Under the pieces are notes generated by a model. That model ran no database searches, had not been told where the DNA came from, and saw only the letters and a list, made by a program, of their open reading frames with translations. A DNA stretch of 45,247 bases from Phenylobacterium sp. (GTDB taxonomy: Bacteria; Pseudomonadota; Alphaproteobacteria; Caulobacterales; Caulobacteraceae), in assembly GCF_030651755.1 (NCBI RefSeq), contig NZ_JAUSBZ010000134.1, positions 1 through 45,247 on the forward strand. Direction: 5' to 3'. Shown one piece after another: positions 1 to 8,660 of this stretch (its first letter is position 1; the number at the start of each line of letters is the position of its first letter). The position numbers and the translations under genes were made by a program.

Positions 1-788
1 TGGGGGCCTTCACCGCCTACACCGCCTTCGACTACCTGCACGAACGGCCCTTCGACACCGTCGTTCTCTGGGCCGGCGAAAACCCGAACGAAGCCTTGTC
101 GATCGCCGCTGGCATGCGTCGCAACACCCGGCTCTATCACGTGCCCGCCCTGCTCTACATGAGTGAAGAATCCTATCTGACCATGTCCGAGGCCTATCAT
201 CGGGGCGTGTCGGATGTGGCCTCTCCGAGTTCGGCCGAAGGTGAGACCGCCGGCCGGGTGATCGAGCTCGCCCGGGCCTATCGTCGGCAGACGGCCACGC
301 GCAAAGCCCTGGAACGGGCGCGCAGCTCGGGCCTCATGGATCCCGCGACAGGGCTGTTCACCCGCGAACTGTTCGCCACCCATCTGAGCCGGCTCGCCCA
401 CGCCTCCCGGATCCGCAACCGGCCTTTGAGCGTGTGCGTCCTCAAGGTGTCCGAGCGGACCGATGTCGCAGAGGCCCGCGCTCAGGGTTGGCTGGACCGG
501 GCGATCCCGCAGATCGGGGCCATGATCGGCCGGCTGGTGAGGGTCGAAGACACCGCCGCGCGTCTCAGCCATGAGGTCTTCGCCCTGGCGCTGCCGGCGA
601 CCACGGCGGCCGCAGCCCGGGCCGCCGGCGAACGCATCGCCGCGGTCATCGGCTGCACGGCGTTCGAAGCCGGCGACGCCCGTCCGCCCTTCGTCGTGGA
701 GTTCGACATCGGCGTGGCCGAGGTGAGCCCCGCACAGGGGGCTGGCCGGGCCCTGGAAGAGGCCGCGCGCCGAGCCATGGCCACCTAG
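1..788 (+). CDS. popA: PopA-like receiver / degenerate GGDEF protein (5' end cut by window)
   Basis: The open frame runs in from the left edge (codons in phase from base 3), so only the C-terminal part is present; the TTG at 96 is internal. The first ~80 residues look like the end of a receiver-like domain. A GGDEF-type domain follows, starting at LMDPATGLFTRELF. The catalytic GGDEF motif is replaced by SHEVF, so cyclase activity is not expected, but an RxxD motif (RVED) lies exactly five residues upstream, the spacing of the c-di-GMP allosteric I-site. In Caulobacter, PopA has two receiver domains and an inactive GGDEF domain, binds c-di-GMP and recruits CtrA for ClpXP proteolysis at the stalked pole. 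The I infer orthology from these features and the position next to mfd; the N-terminal receiver is outside the window. Confidence 0.7.
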   Translation, partial: GAFTAYTAFDYLHERPFDTVVLWAGENPNEALSIAAGMRRNTRLYHVPALLYMSEESYLTMSEAYHRGVSDVASPSSAEGETAGRVIELARAYRRQTATRKALERARSSGLMDPATGLFTRELFATHLSRLAHASRIRNRPLSVCVLKVSERTDVAEARAQGWLDRAIPQIGAMIGRLVRVEDTAARLSHEVFALALPATTAAAARAAGERIAAVIGCTAFEAGDARPPFVVEFDIGVAEVSPAQGAGRALEEAARRAMAT

Positions 789-802
789 CCAGGCGACCAG
801 GC

Positions 803-3800
803 TCAGGCTGGGGCCAGCGCCAGTCGAGACAGCTCAGTCAGAACCCGCTCGGCGGCGTTCAGCCGCTGCTCGGGAGTCTCCCACTCGCCTTTGACTACGG
901 CCTTATTGTCCGGCCGCAGACGCCAACCCATCTGGTTGCGATGGACAAACTCGATGAGCCCGCCTGGGTTCGGGAAGGCGTCATTGCGGAAGGTGACGAC
1001 TGCGCCCTTGGGTCCGACATCGATCTTCGACACATTGGCCTGGCGACACATGCCCTTGATGGCCACGACCTTGAGCAGTTGGTCGGTCTCCGGCGGCAAG
1101 GGTCCAAACCGGTCGATCAGTTCCGCCGCCAGCGCCTCGCGATCGGCGGCCTGCTCGGCTTCCGACAGGCGACGATAGAGCGACAGCCGCACATTCAAGT
1201 CGGGCACATAGGCCTCTGGGATCAGGACGGCGGCGCCGGTGTTGATCTGCGGCGACCAGCCGCGATCCTGCACGCCCTCAGCGCCCACCAGCTCCTTCAG
1301 CTCGTTGACCGCGTCCTCCAGCATCTGCTGGTACAGTTCGACCCCAATCTCTCGGATATGACCCGACTGTTCCTCGCCCAGCAGGTTGCCGCCGCCGCGG
1401 ATGTCGAGGTCATGACTGGCCAGCTGGAAGCCGGCGCCCAGGCTGTCGAGGGACTGCAGCACCCGCAGCCGCTTCTCGGCCGACAGGGTGATGGCCTTGT
1501 CTTCGGGCGTGGTCATATAGGCATAGGCCCGCGCCTTGGCCCGGCCGACCCGACCGCGGATCTGATAGAGCTGCGACAGGCCAAACATGTCGGCCCGGTG
1601 GATGATCAGGGTGTTGGCGGTGGGGACGTCGAGGCCCGACTCCACGATCGTGGTGGAGAGCAGCACGTCGTACTGGCCGTCATAGAAGGCCGACATGACC
1701 TCTTCGAGCTGCGTGGGCGGCATCTGGCCATGCCCGACCACGAACCGCACCTCAGGCACCTGCTCGCGCAGGAACCGCTCAAGGCTGGGCAGATCTGAGA
1801 TTCGGGGCGTGACGAAATAGGCCTGGCCGCCGCGATACTTCTCCCGCAGCAGGGCCTCGCGCACCGTGATCGGATCCCACGGGGTGACATAGGTCCGCAC
1901 CGCCAAGCGATCGACCGGCGGCGTGGCGATGATCGACATCTCGCGGATGCCCGACAGGGACATCTGCAACGTCCGCGGGATGGGCGTGGCTGTCAGGGTC
2001 AGCATGTGCACGTCGGCGCGAAGCTCCTTGAGCTTCTCCTTGTGCTTGACCCCGAAGTGCTGCTCCTCGTCGACGATCACCAGGCCGAGATCCTTGAATC
2101 CGACCTGCTTGGACAGCACCGCATGGGTGCCGACGACGATCTCGACCTCGCCGTTCTTGAGGCCCTCGCGGGTCTCGGCGGCTTCCTTGGCCGGGACCAG
2201 ACGCGACAGGCGCCGAACCTTGACCGGCCAGCCCTGGAAGCGGGCTTCAAACGTCTTGTAGTGCTGCCGCGCCAGCAGGGTGGTGGGACAGACTACCGCC
2301 ACCTGTTGGCCGCTCATGGCCGCGACAAAGGCGGCCCGAAGGGCGACCTCAGTCTTGCCAAAGCCCACGTCGCCACAGATCAGCCGGTCCATCGGGCGGC
2401 CCGACCCCAGGTCGGTGAGCACATCGCCGATGGCGTTCAGCTGGTCCTCGGTCTCCTCATAGGGGAACCGGGCGCAGAACTCGTCGAACACCCCGTGCGG
2501 CGGATCAATGCCAGGGGTGGACTTCATGGCCCGTTCGGCGGCGATGCGGATTAGGCCGCCGGCCATCTCACGCAGCCGCTCCTTGGCCTTGGCCTTTCGC
2601 GCCTGCCAGGCCGCCCCGCCGAGGCGGTCGAGGGTGACGCCGTCGGACTCCGCGCCATAGCGGGTCAGGAGGTCGATATTCTCCACAGGCAGGTAGAGCT
2701 TGGCCTCACCGCCATACTGCAGCTCCAGGCAGTCGTGGGGGGCGCCCTGCACATCGAGCGTCTTCAGTCCCTCATAGCGCCCAATGCCATGCTCGATGTG
2801 GACGACGAGATCGCCTGGCGTCAGCGCAGAGGCTTCAGCCAGGAAGTTGGCGGCCCGCCGGCGCTTGCGCGGCCGCGCCAGCCGGTCGCCGAGAATGTCC
2901 GTCTCGGAAATGACCACCAGCTTGTCGGTCTCGAAGCCCGCCTCGAGGGGCAGGACCACCCGCTGGGGGATCTTCGGATCGGCCGCCTTGGCCGCCTGCC
3001 AGTAGGGCGCGAGGGAGAGCTTGGACAGGCCATGATCGGCCAGCATCCCGCCCAGGCGCTCAGAGGCGCCCTCGGTCCAGGAGGCGAACAGGACCCGCTT
3101 GCCCGCAGCGGTCTGGGCCTTGGCGTGGTCGACGGTGGCCTCAAACAGGTTGACGCTGTCACGTTGCCGCTCAGGCGCAAAGCTGCGCCCGGCGCGCGCC
3201 CCCAGGTCGATGACCTGCTCGCCCTCGACGGCGTTGAAAGCCGAGAACCGCCGATTGGGACGCACCGAAAGAGCGCGCTCCCAGTCTTCGACCGACAGAT
3301 AGAGCCCTTCCGGCGCCAGCGGCCGATAGTTGGATTTCCGGCCGGCTTCAGCCCGGGCCTCATAGGCGTCCCGCACCATGCTCAGCCGCTCGTCCCGGGC
3401 CTCGGGCGCCAGATGGTCGACGGCGATCAGGGTGTCGTTGGGCAGATAGTCGAAAACGGTTTCGAGGCTGGGATAGTAGAGCGGTAGCCAGTGCTCCATG
3501 CCGGCGCGACGGCCGCCCTCGCTCACCGTGGCGTAGAGCGGGTCATCGCCCGCCGCGCCAAAGGCCGCCACATAACCCTTGCGGAAGCGGGACACCGCCT
3601 CGGCGTCCAGCAGGGCCTCGCTGACGGCCAGCAGGCTGACCTCGGTCAACTGACGGGTGGAGCGTTGGGTCTCGGGGTCAAAGGCCCGGATGGACTCCAG
3701 AATGTCGCCAAACAGGTCCAGGCGGACAGGCTCGTCAGCGGCCGGCGGGAAGACATCGATCACGCCCCCCCGGATCGCGAACTCGCCCCGCTCCGACACG

Positions 3801-4303
3801 GTGGAGGCCCGCTGATAGCCATTGACGGCGAAGTAGCGCTCCAGATCGGCGATCTTCACCTGCCGGCCCACATGAGCGCTGTAGGAGGCGCCTTCCACCG
3901 CGGCCCTGGGCGGAACCCGCTGGATCATAGCTGGGATGGCCGCGACCAGCAGGGCGGGTGTCTTCGCCGCGAACCCGCCGGTCGCCAACCGCGCCAGGGT
4001 CGTCATCCGCTGGGCGGCGACGCCCGGCGATGGGCCGATCCGATCATAGGGCAGGCAATCCCACGATGGCAGGCGCATCACCTCCACGTCCGGGGCGAAG
4101 AAGGCGAAGGCGTCGGCGAAGGCGCTCATCCGGGCGGTGTCGCGGGCGATGAAGACGCTCAGTCCGCCCCGGGCGCGGACAATGTCGGACATCACCAGGG
4201 CGTCATAACCCTCCGGCGCGCCGACGAGGTCGACGCGTTCCGGGTCCGTATTAATGCGCTTGAGCTGGGTGGCGCTGGGAGCCGCGGCGCCGTCAGCCGC
4301 CAC
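803..4303 (-). CDS. mfd: Transcription-repair coupling factor Mfd
   Basis: A 1166-residue protein of normal Mfd length. It has an N-terminal UvrB-like region that recruits UvrA, an RNA-polymerase-interacting CarD-like domain beginning near LTPGDLVVHIEHGIGRYEG, and a RecG-like superfamily 2 translocase with Walker A GDVGFGKTE near residue 645, a DEEQHFGV Walker B motif and LTATPIPRT motif III. A TRCF domain closes the protein. Mfd removes RNA polymerase stalled at lesions and delivers the UvrABC excision machinery. The start is GTG at 4303, which overlaps the end of sdhE by 11 bases, so the two are probably translated together. popA converges on its 3' end with a 14-base gap. Confidence 0.97.
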   Translation of the reverse strand: MAADGAAAPSATQLKRINTDPERVDLVGAPEGYDALVMSDIVRARGGLSVFIARDTARMSAFADAFAFFAPDVEVMRLPSWDCLPYDRIGPSPGVAAQRMTTLARLATGGFAAKTPALLVAAIPAMIQRVPPRAAVEGASYSAHVGRQVKIADLERYFAVNGYQRASTVSERGEFAIRGGVIDVFPPAADEPVRLDLFGDILESIRAFDPETQRSTRQLTEVSLLAVSEALLDAEAVSRFRKGYVAAFGAAGDDPLYATVSEGGRRAGMEHWLPLYYPSLETVFDYLPNDTLIAVDHLAPEARDERLSMVRDAYEARAEAGRKSNYRPLAPEGLYLSVEDWERALSVRPNRRFSAFNAVEGEQVIDLGARAGRSFAPERQRDSVNLFEATVDHAKAQTAAGKRVLFASWTEGASERLGGMLADHGLSKLSLAPYWQAAKAADPKIPQRVVLPLEAGFETDKLVVISETDILGDRLARPRKRRRAANFLAEASALTPGDLVVHIEHGIGRYEGLKTLDVQGAPHDCLELQYGGEAKLYLPVENIDLLTRYGAESDGVTLDRLGGAAWQARKAKAKERLREMAGGLIRIAAERAMKSTPGIDPPHGVFDEFCARFPYEETEDQLNAIGDVLTDLGSGRPMDRLICGDVGFGKTEVALRAAFVAAMSGQQVAVVCPTTLLARQHYKTFEARFQGWPVKVRRLSRLVPAKEAAETREGLKNGEVEIVVGTHAVLSKQVGFKDLGLVIVDEEQHFGVKHKEKLKELRADVHMLTLTATPIPRTLQMSLSGIREMSIIATPPVDRLAVRTYVTPWDPITVREALLREKYRGGQAYFVTPRISDLPSLERFLREQVPEVRFVVGHGQMPPTQLEEVMSAFYDGQYDVLLSTTIVESGLDVPTANTLIIHRADMFGLSQLYQIRGRVGRAKARAYAYMTTPEDKAITLSAEKRLRVLQSLDSLGAGFQLASHDLDIRGGGNLLGEEQSGHIREIGVELYQQMLEDAVNELKELVGAEGVQDRGWSPQINTGAAVLIPEAYVPDLNVRLSLYRRLSEAEQAADREALAAELIDRFGPLPPETDQLLKVVAIKGMCRQANVSKIDVGPKGAVVTFRNDAFPNPGGLIEFVHRNQMGWRLRPDNKAVVKGEWETPEQRLNAAERVLTELSRLALAPA

Positions 4304-4586
4304 GGGCGCCGCCGATGGTCTTGTGAGCCTCGTCCCTGAACCCCTTGATCATGGTCATGATCTCAGTGTCGAACTCAGGCGGCGTGGGGGTCCGCTCGAC
4401 GATCCAGGCGTAAATGTCGTGGTCCGGTTGCTCGAGCAGATTTTCGAGAACATCCAGCTGAGCCGGGCTCAGCGCCCCGGCATGGCGGTCCACAAATCCA
4501 CCAAGAATCAGGTCCGCCTCAACGAAGCCCCGATGCCAGGATCGGAACTTGAGGCGCTTGAGCCGGATGTCGTGCGTATCGTCCAT
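4293..4586 (-). CDS. sdhE: FAD assembly factor SdhE
   Basis: A 97-residue protein of the SdhE/Sdh5 (DUF339, YgfY) family, which helps attach FAD covalently to the flavoprotein subunit of succinate dehydrogenase. The RxxxRG motif used for flavoprotein contact is recognisable as RSWHRGFVEAD near residues 15-25, followed by the helical LENLLEQPDHDIYAW region typical of the family. The ATG at 4586 is chosen because the protein then starts MDDTHDIRLKRLKFRSWHRG as the family does; longer upstream frames run into the neighbouring gene. No Shine-Dalgarno is visible before it. The stop codon lies inside the start region of mfd. Confidence 0.9.
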   Translation of the reverse strand: MDDTHDIRLKRLKFRSWHRGFVEADLILGGFVDRHAGALSPAQLDVLENLLEQPDHDIYAWIVERTPTPPEFDTEIMTMIKGFRDEAHKTIGGARGG

Positions 4587-4596
4587 TGCGAGCGCG

Positions 4597-4604
4597 GATA
4601 TAGA
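4597..4604 (-). promoter_or_regulatory. Possible -10 element for a near-leaderless sdhE transcript
   Basis: On the minus strand TCTATATC matches 7 of 8 positions of the Caulobacter housekeeping -10 consensus GCTANAWC and ends 10 bases before the sdhE ATG. Initiation at the usual distance would leave a leader of only a few bases, which fits the absence of a Shine-Dalgarno. No good -35 (TTGACG) is found at the expected distance, so this is tentative. Confidence 0.35.
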
Positions 4605-4615
4605 GGCCCCGCCGT

Positions 4616-4663
4616 CTGAGCGCCAGGGGCTTGGGGCGGGAGAATCCGTCCGTCGGCGCTCAG
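4616..4663 (-). terminator. 9-bp inverted repeat at the 3' end of the lipoprotein gene
   Basis: CTGAGCGCC (4616-4624) and GGCGCTCAG (4655-4663) are perfect 9-base inverted arms separated by 30 bases; the right arm covers the stop codon of the lipoprotein gene. The RNA would fold after the lipoprotein stop and before the proposed sdhE promoter. There is no T-tract, so it may be a stabilising hairpin or weak terminator rather than a classical intrinsic terminator. Confidence 0.4.
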
Positions 4664-5253
4664 TCTCCGCCGAACCAGAAGAACGACAAGGCGCCCAGGC
4701 GTTCTGAGCCAAACTGAGCGGCCGATCGCAGGACAATCTCAGGCTCCCCCGAACTGGGGCCATCCGAGCGGGCCTGACCAAGAACGCCGAGATCCAGCAT
4801 GCCATCCAGGGTCACCGTTCCGACCCGCGCGTCCTCGCCCACAAATCGGAAGTCCCCGTCGCCGAGCCGATAGGCGCTCGGCAGGACCCTCACCCTCACC
4901 GTGTGGACCTCCGCCCCCAGCTCATTGGTCTCCACGGGGCTGGACAGATCGGAGAACTCCAGCATGACGGGGGCGTAGGTCTCGCTGCGCTGGCCAGCCT
5001 CCCACGCGGCGAACTCTGTTTTTCCCCCAATGTGCAGGTGATCTAGCCTGAGGTCGCCGACCCGGACGTCCTGGGTAGGAATATAATAGCCAAACAGGTT
5101 CTCCCCAGCCTTGTGGGAGAAGCCGCTAAGGCCCGCATCGGCTGATGCGCTCACCGAGTCGGCCGAAGGATTCGTGGGGGTCGAGACGGTTTCCACCTGC
5201 CCGCATGCGGCGGTGAGCGCTGCAAGCGTCAGGCTTAGTATCCAGGCTCGCAT
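4660..5253 (-). CDS. Hypothetical lipoprotein
   Basis: A 197-residue protein with a lipoprotein signal: short charged N-terminus, hydrophobic LSLTLAALTA and the lipobox LTAAC, predicting a lipidated cysteine near residue 17. The mature part begins with a Ser/Thr/Ala-rich linker and then a beta-rich region (FGYYIPTQDVRVGDLRLDHLHIGG and onward). I do not recognise the family. The ATG at 5253 is preferred over the GTG two codons upstream because a GAGGGG ribosome site lies about six bases before it. It is divergent from recG with about 100 bases between the starts, and lies upstream of sdhE on the same strand. Confidence 0.7.
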   Translation of the reverse strand: MRAWILSLTLAALTAACGQVETVSTPTNPSADSVSASADAGLSGFSHKAGENLFGYYIPTQDVRVGDLRLDHLHIGGKTEFAAWEAGQRSETYAPVMLEFSDLSSPVETNELGAEVHTVRVRVLPSAYRLGDGDFRFVGEDARVGTVTLDGMLDLGVLGQARSDGPSSGEPEIVLRSAAQFGSERLGALSFFWFGGD

Positions 5254-5353
5254 ATCCACCCCCTCAATCGGCCCCGTGTTTTCGCGAGATCACCACAGGT
5301 CCGCCGCTCCGTCTATCGCGCACGCCCAACGCGCCCGCGCTATGGTCTGCACC

Positions 5354-7429
5354 ATGCGTCCGGAGATTCTCTATCCCCTCTTCGCGCCCATCGACACGCT
5401 GAAGGGCGTGGGACCGAGGGTTGCGCCCCTGCTCGGCAAGCTGGCGGGACCGGTGGTGCGCGACGTGGCCTTTCTGGCGCCGCACAGCCTGATACACCGC
5501 CACCCGGCCCGGGTGGATGGGGCCGTCGAAGGGGCGGTCCAGACGTTCGTCGTGACCATCGAGGCCTTTCAGCCGCCCCGCAGCGCCGCCCAACCCTGGA
5601 GGGTGCGGGCGTTTGACGGCACGGGCTTCCTGACCCTGGTCTATTTCGGCGGACTGGGGGGGCGAATTGAGGCGCAGAACCCTGTGGGCGCTCAACGGCT
5701 GGTCAGCGGCAAGGTCGAGCGGTTCGGGTCGGAGATCCAGATCGCCCATCCGGACTACCTGCTGCCCCTGGATAAGGCCGACCAGATTCCTGAAATCGAG
5801 GCGGTCTATCCGGCCACTGCGGGCCTGCCCGCCCGGACCGTGCGGCGGCTGGCTGTGGAGGCCCTATCAAGGGCGCCAGACCTTCCGGAGTGGCAGGACC
5901 CCGCCTGGCTCGCCCGGCAGGGCTGGGCCAGTTGGCGCGAGAGCCTGGCCAAGCTGCACGCCCCCGAGACCGATGCCGACCTGACGGCGCAGGCGCCTCA
6001 CCGCCAAAGATTGGCCTTCGACGAACTTCTGGCCCACCAGCTGGCCATGGGGCGCCGCAAGGCCGAAAGGCGGGCCGAGCCCTCGCCCCCGATACCCGCG
6101 GGTCGGCTGGTCGACGCCATGGCGGCGGCCCTGCCCTTCCGCCTCACAGGGGCGCAGATCCGAGCCCTGGCGGACATCCGGACGGACCTGGCCAGCGGCG
6201 AACGGATGTCGCGGCTTCTGCAGGGGGACGTGGGATCAGGCAAGACCGTGGTGGCCATGCTGGCCATGGCCGATGTCGCAGAAGCCGGCGGCCAAAGCGC
6301 CCTGATGGCGCCGACCGAAATCCTCGCCCGCCAGCACTTCGAAACTCTTGCCGCGCCGCTGGAAGCCCAGGGCCTCGCCGCCGTGTTGCTGACGGGTCGG
6401 GACAAGGGCGGCGCCCGGGCGGAGAAACTGCGGGCGCTCGCCAGCGGGGCGGTTCAGATCGCCGTCGGCACACACGCCCTGTTCCAGAACGACGTGGTCT
6501 TTCGTGACCTGCGCCTGACCATTATCGACGAGCAACATCGCTTTGGCGTGGCCGAGCGTCAGCGTCTGCAGGCCAAGGGTCAGGCCACCCACCTTTTGGC
6601 CATGTCAGCCACTCCCATACCGCGGACCCTGGAGCTGACGGTGTTCGGCGACCTGGATGTCTCGCGGATCGACGAAAAGCCCCCGGGTCGAACCCCGGTC
6701 GCCACCCGAGCCATTCCCATGGGGCGCATGGCCGAGGTCGAGACGCGACTGAAGTCTGTGGTCGCCGGTGGAGCACAGGCCTTCTGGATCTGCCCCTTGG
6801 TCTCAGAGTCCGAAAAGACCGACCTGGCCGCCGCCGAGCGTCGCGCAGGCGAGCTGCGCCAACGGATTGGTCCCAGCGTCGGTCTGGTCCATGGCAAGAT
6901 GCCCGGGCCAGAGAAGGACGCCGTCATGTCCCGCTTCGCCCACGGCGAGCTGTCGGTGCTGGTGGCGACGACCGTCGTTGAGGTCGGCGTAAACGTGCCC
7001 AACGCCACGATTATGGTCATTGAACAGGCGGAGCGCTTTGGCCTCGCTCAACTCCACCAGCTCCGCGGTCGCGTGGGGCGCGGCCGCGCCGAAAGCGCCT
7101 GCGTGCTGCTCTATGACCCCCCTCTGTCGGAGGCTGGTCAGAAGCGCCTGGACATCCTGCGCCGCACCGACGACGGCTTTCTGATCGCCGAACGAGACCT
7201 GGAGCTCCGCGGCGGTGGCGATCCCCTGGGCCTGCGTCAGAGCGGTTTCCCAGCCTATGTGTTCGCAGATCCCATCGCCCATCGCGACCTGATCGCCGCG
7301 GCCGGCGACGACGCCCGGCTCATCCTTGCCCGTGATCCCCAACTGAGCTCCGCGCGTGGGCAGGCGTTGCAGGTGCTTCAGGCGCTCTTCGACTGGCAGG
7401 CCAGCGCTGCGCAACAGGACGCCGGCTGA
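5354..7429 (+). CDS. recG: ATP-dependent DNA helicase RecG
   Basis: A 691-residue protein of normal RecG length. The N-terminal wedge/OB-fold region (LKGVGPRVAPLLGKLAG onward) binds branched DNA. The superfamily 2 motor shows Walker A GDVGSGKT near residue 293, DEQHRFGV near 391, and MSATPIPRTLELTVFGD. The C-terminal part contains the motif VVEVGVNVPNATIMV and the LRGRVGRGR motif VI followed by the RecG-specific C-terminal hook region. RecG remodels stalled forks and Holliday junctions. The ATG at 5354 starts MRPEILYPLFAP; another ATG four codons upstream is possible. Its neighbours on the minus strand include mfd, whose motor is related. Confidence 0.96.
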   Translation: MRPEILYPLFAPIDTLKGVGPRVAPLLGKLAGPVVRDVAFLAPHSLIHRHPARVDGAVEGAVQTFVVTIEAFQPPRSAAQPWRVRAFDGTGFLTLVYFGGLGGRIEAQNPVGAQRLVSGKVERFGSEIQIAHPDYLLPLDKADQIPEIEAVYPATAGLPARTVRRLAVEALSRAPDLPEWQDPAWLARQGWASWRESLAKLHAPETDADLTAQAPHRQRLAFDELLAHQLAMGRRKAERRAEPSPPIPAGRLVDAMAAALPFRLTGAQIRALADIRTDLASGERMSRLLQGDVGSGKTVVAMLAMADVAEAGGQSALMAPTEILARQHFETLAAPLEAQGLAAVLLTGRDKGGARAEKLRALASGAVQIAVGTHALFQNDVVFRDLRLTIIDEQHRFGVAERQRLQAKGQATHLLAMSATPIPRTLELTVFGDLDVSRIDEKPPGRTPVATRAIPMGRMAEVETRLKSVVAGGAQAFWICPLVSESEKTDLAAAERRAGELRQRIGPSVGLVHGKMPGPEKDAVMSRFAHGELSVLVATTVVEVGVNVPNATIMVIEQAERFGLAQLHQLRGRVGRGRAESACVLLYDPPLSEAGQKRLDILRRTDDGFLIAERDLELRGGGDPLGLRQSGFPAYVFADPIAHRDLIAAAGDDARLILARDPQLSSARGQALQVLQALFDWQASAAQQDAG

Positions 7430-7439
7430 CGCCAAGGTG

Positions 7440-8618
7440 TCAGTCGATCCGGTGCACCGGTGAGGGCGGCACCTCGGCGCCGGCCGGAATCGGACGGGCC
7501 GCCCTTGGAAAGTCAGGATCGGCGAGCAATGCGCTCAGCCGAAGCTCATAACTCGCCTCAAGATCCCCATAGAACAGATTGTATCCTGGGACTTTTCTTT
7601 GATTCGCCCACGATCCCGTAGGCTGAAACGCCACAGATCGGGGCCGGGAAACCCTTAGGACTCCATTCTCGCAACGCGCGCTCACCTGCCGGCTCTGCAG
7701 GGCTGGCCGGGCGCCCCACTCCAGATTGGTGGCGTTGGTGGCCCCCTTCGCCAGACGCGCCGGCGCCTCGTCATCGCTGACCTGGCCGAGCAGGGGATTG
7801 TAGCAGATCGCCAGTCCCGAAAGGTTGGACAACTGCCCGTCGCGATCCCAGATCAGAGACCGGTCGCGGATCTGTTGGGCGCGCTCCCGGTCACCCTCAT
7901 AGGCCGAGACCCAGGCCGCCAGGCATCCCGTCTGATCGGCCGTCTGGCATGGCGGCAGGGGTGGACCCGCCGCGGGCACGGCGGTTTCAATCAGATAGGC
8001 GGCGACCAGGCGTCGCAGGCGGTCGGGGTCTGAGGCGACCTCGTCGGTGAGCAACCGAGCAGCCAGGGTTCCCCCCTGCTCAACCCCGACAATGACGAAG
8101 GGGCGCCCCTGATTGTAGGCCTCCATATAGTGGGTGAAGGCCGTACGGACGTCGCCATAGGCGAAACGCCGCGCCTCCCGCGCGTCATCGCGCAGGGTCA
8201 GCATCGAATAGAGGCTGGCCTGTCTGTGGCGCGGCGCGAAAACGCGCCCCATTCGCACGAAGGGTCCGACATAGTTGGGACCCACCGTTTGCTGGAAGAA
8301 ACGCTCGGCGCGGGGATCATCAATGGGGGCGTTCCAGTGACGGCCGCCATCATAGCTGGTCGGCCCCACAAAGAAGACATCGGCCGGCGGCCCGTCTTCG
8401 ATCCATGCTTCCGGCTGGGTCGGCAGCAGATTCCAGGCCTCCCGGCGACCATAGTCCGGCGCCGGCGGCGGCTCATAGGTCTGGAAGGGCTCCTTGGGGT
8501 CGAGGCCCGTGCGCAGAATGTCGTCTCGCCAGACGACGCCGCTGGCGATCAGCAGGCCCGCCAGCAGCACCGCTGCGCCCGTCAGCCAGAGCTTTGTTCG
8601 TCTCGGGGTCTCGGCCAT
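7440..8618 (-). CDS. DUF3089 alpha/beta-hydrolase-fold membrane protein with altered nucleophile
   Basis: A 392-residue protein with one N-terminal membrane anchor (residues ~10-30), so the bulk should lie in the periplasm. Family features of DUF3089 are present: PADVFFVGPTSY near residue 79, FAPRHRQASLYSML near 127, AFTHYMEAYNQGRPFVIVGVEQGG near 160-183, and ICYNPL further on. In the family the elbow usually reads GHSQG with a serine nucleophile; here it is G-V-E-Q-G, with Glu180 (codon at 8079-8081) in the serine position. It may therefore be a non-catalytic member. It is the last gene of the kdsA-hldE-hldD run, 42 bases after hldD, and converges on recG. A role at the envelope is inference. 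Confidence 0.8.
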   Translation of the reverse strand: MAETPRRTKLWLTGAAVLLAGLLIASGVVWRDDILRTGLDPKEPFQTYEPPPAPDYGRREAWNLLPTQPEAWIEDGPPADVFFVGPTSYDGGRHWNAPIDDPRAERFFQQTVGPNYVGPFVRMGRVFAPRHRQASLYSMLTLRDDAREARRFAYGDVRTAFTHYMEAYNQGRPFVIVGVEQGGTLAARLLTDEVASDPDRLRRLVAAYLIETAVPAAGPPLPPCQTADQTGCLAAWVSAYEGDRERAQQIRDRSLIWDRDGQLSNLSGLAICYNPLLGQVSDDEAPARLAKGATNATNLEWGARPALQSRQVSARCENGVLRVSRPRSVAFQPTGSWANQRKVPGYNLFYGDLEASYELRLSALLADPDFPRAARPIPAGAEVPPSPVHRID

Positions 8619-8660
8619 GATTCAAACCTAGCCCAAGGTCGGCTGACAGGGCGAGCCTCC

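Noticed and set aside
941..1798. A 285-residue plus-strand frame opposite mfd
   Set aside because: Antisense shadow; the His/Gln/Leu-rich product follows from the codon bias of mfd.
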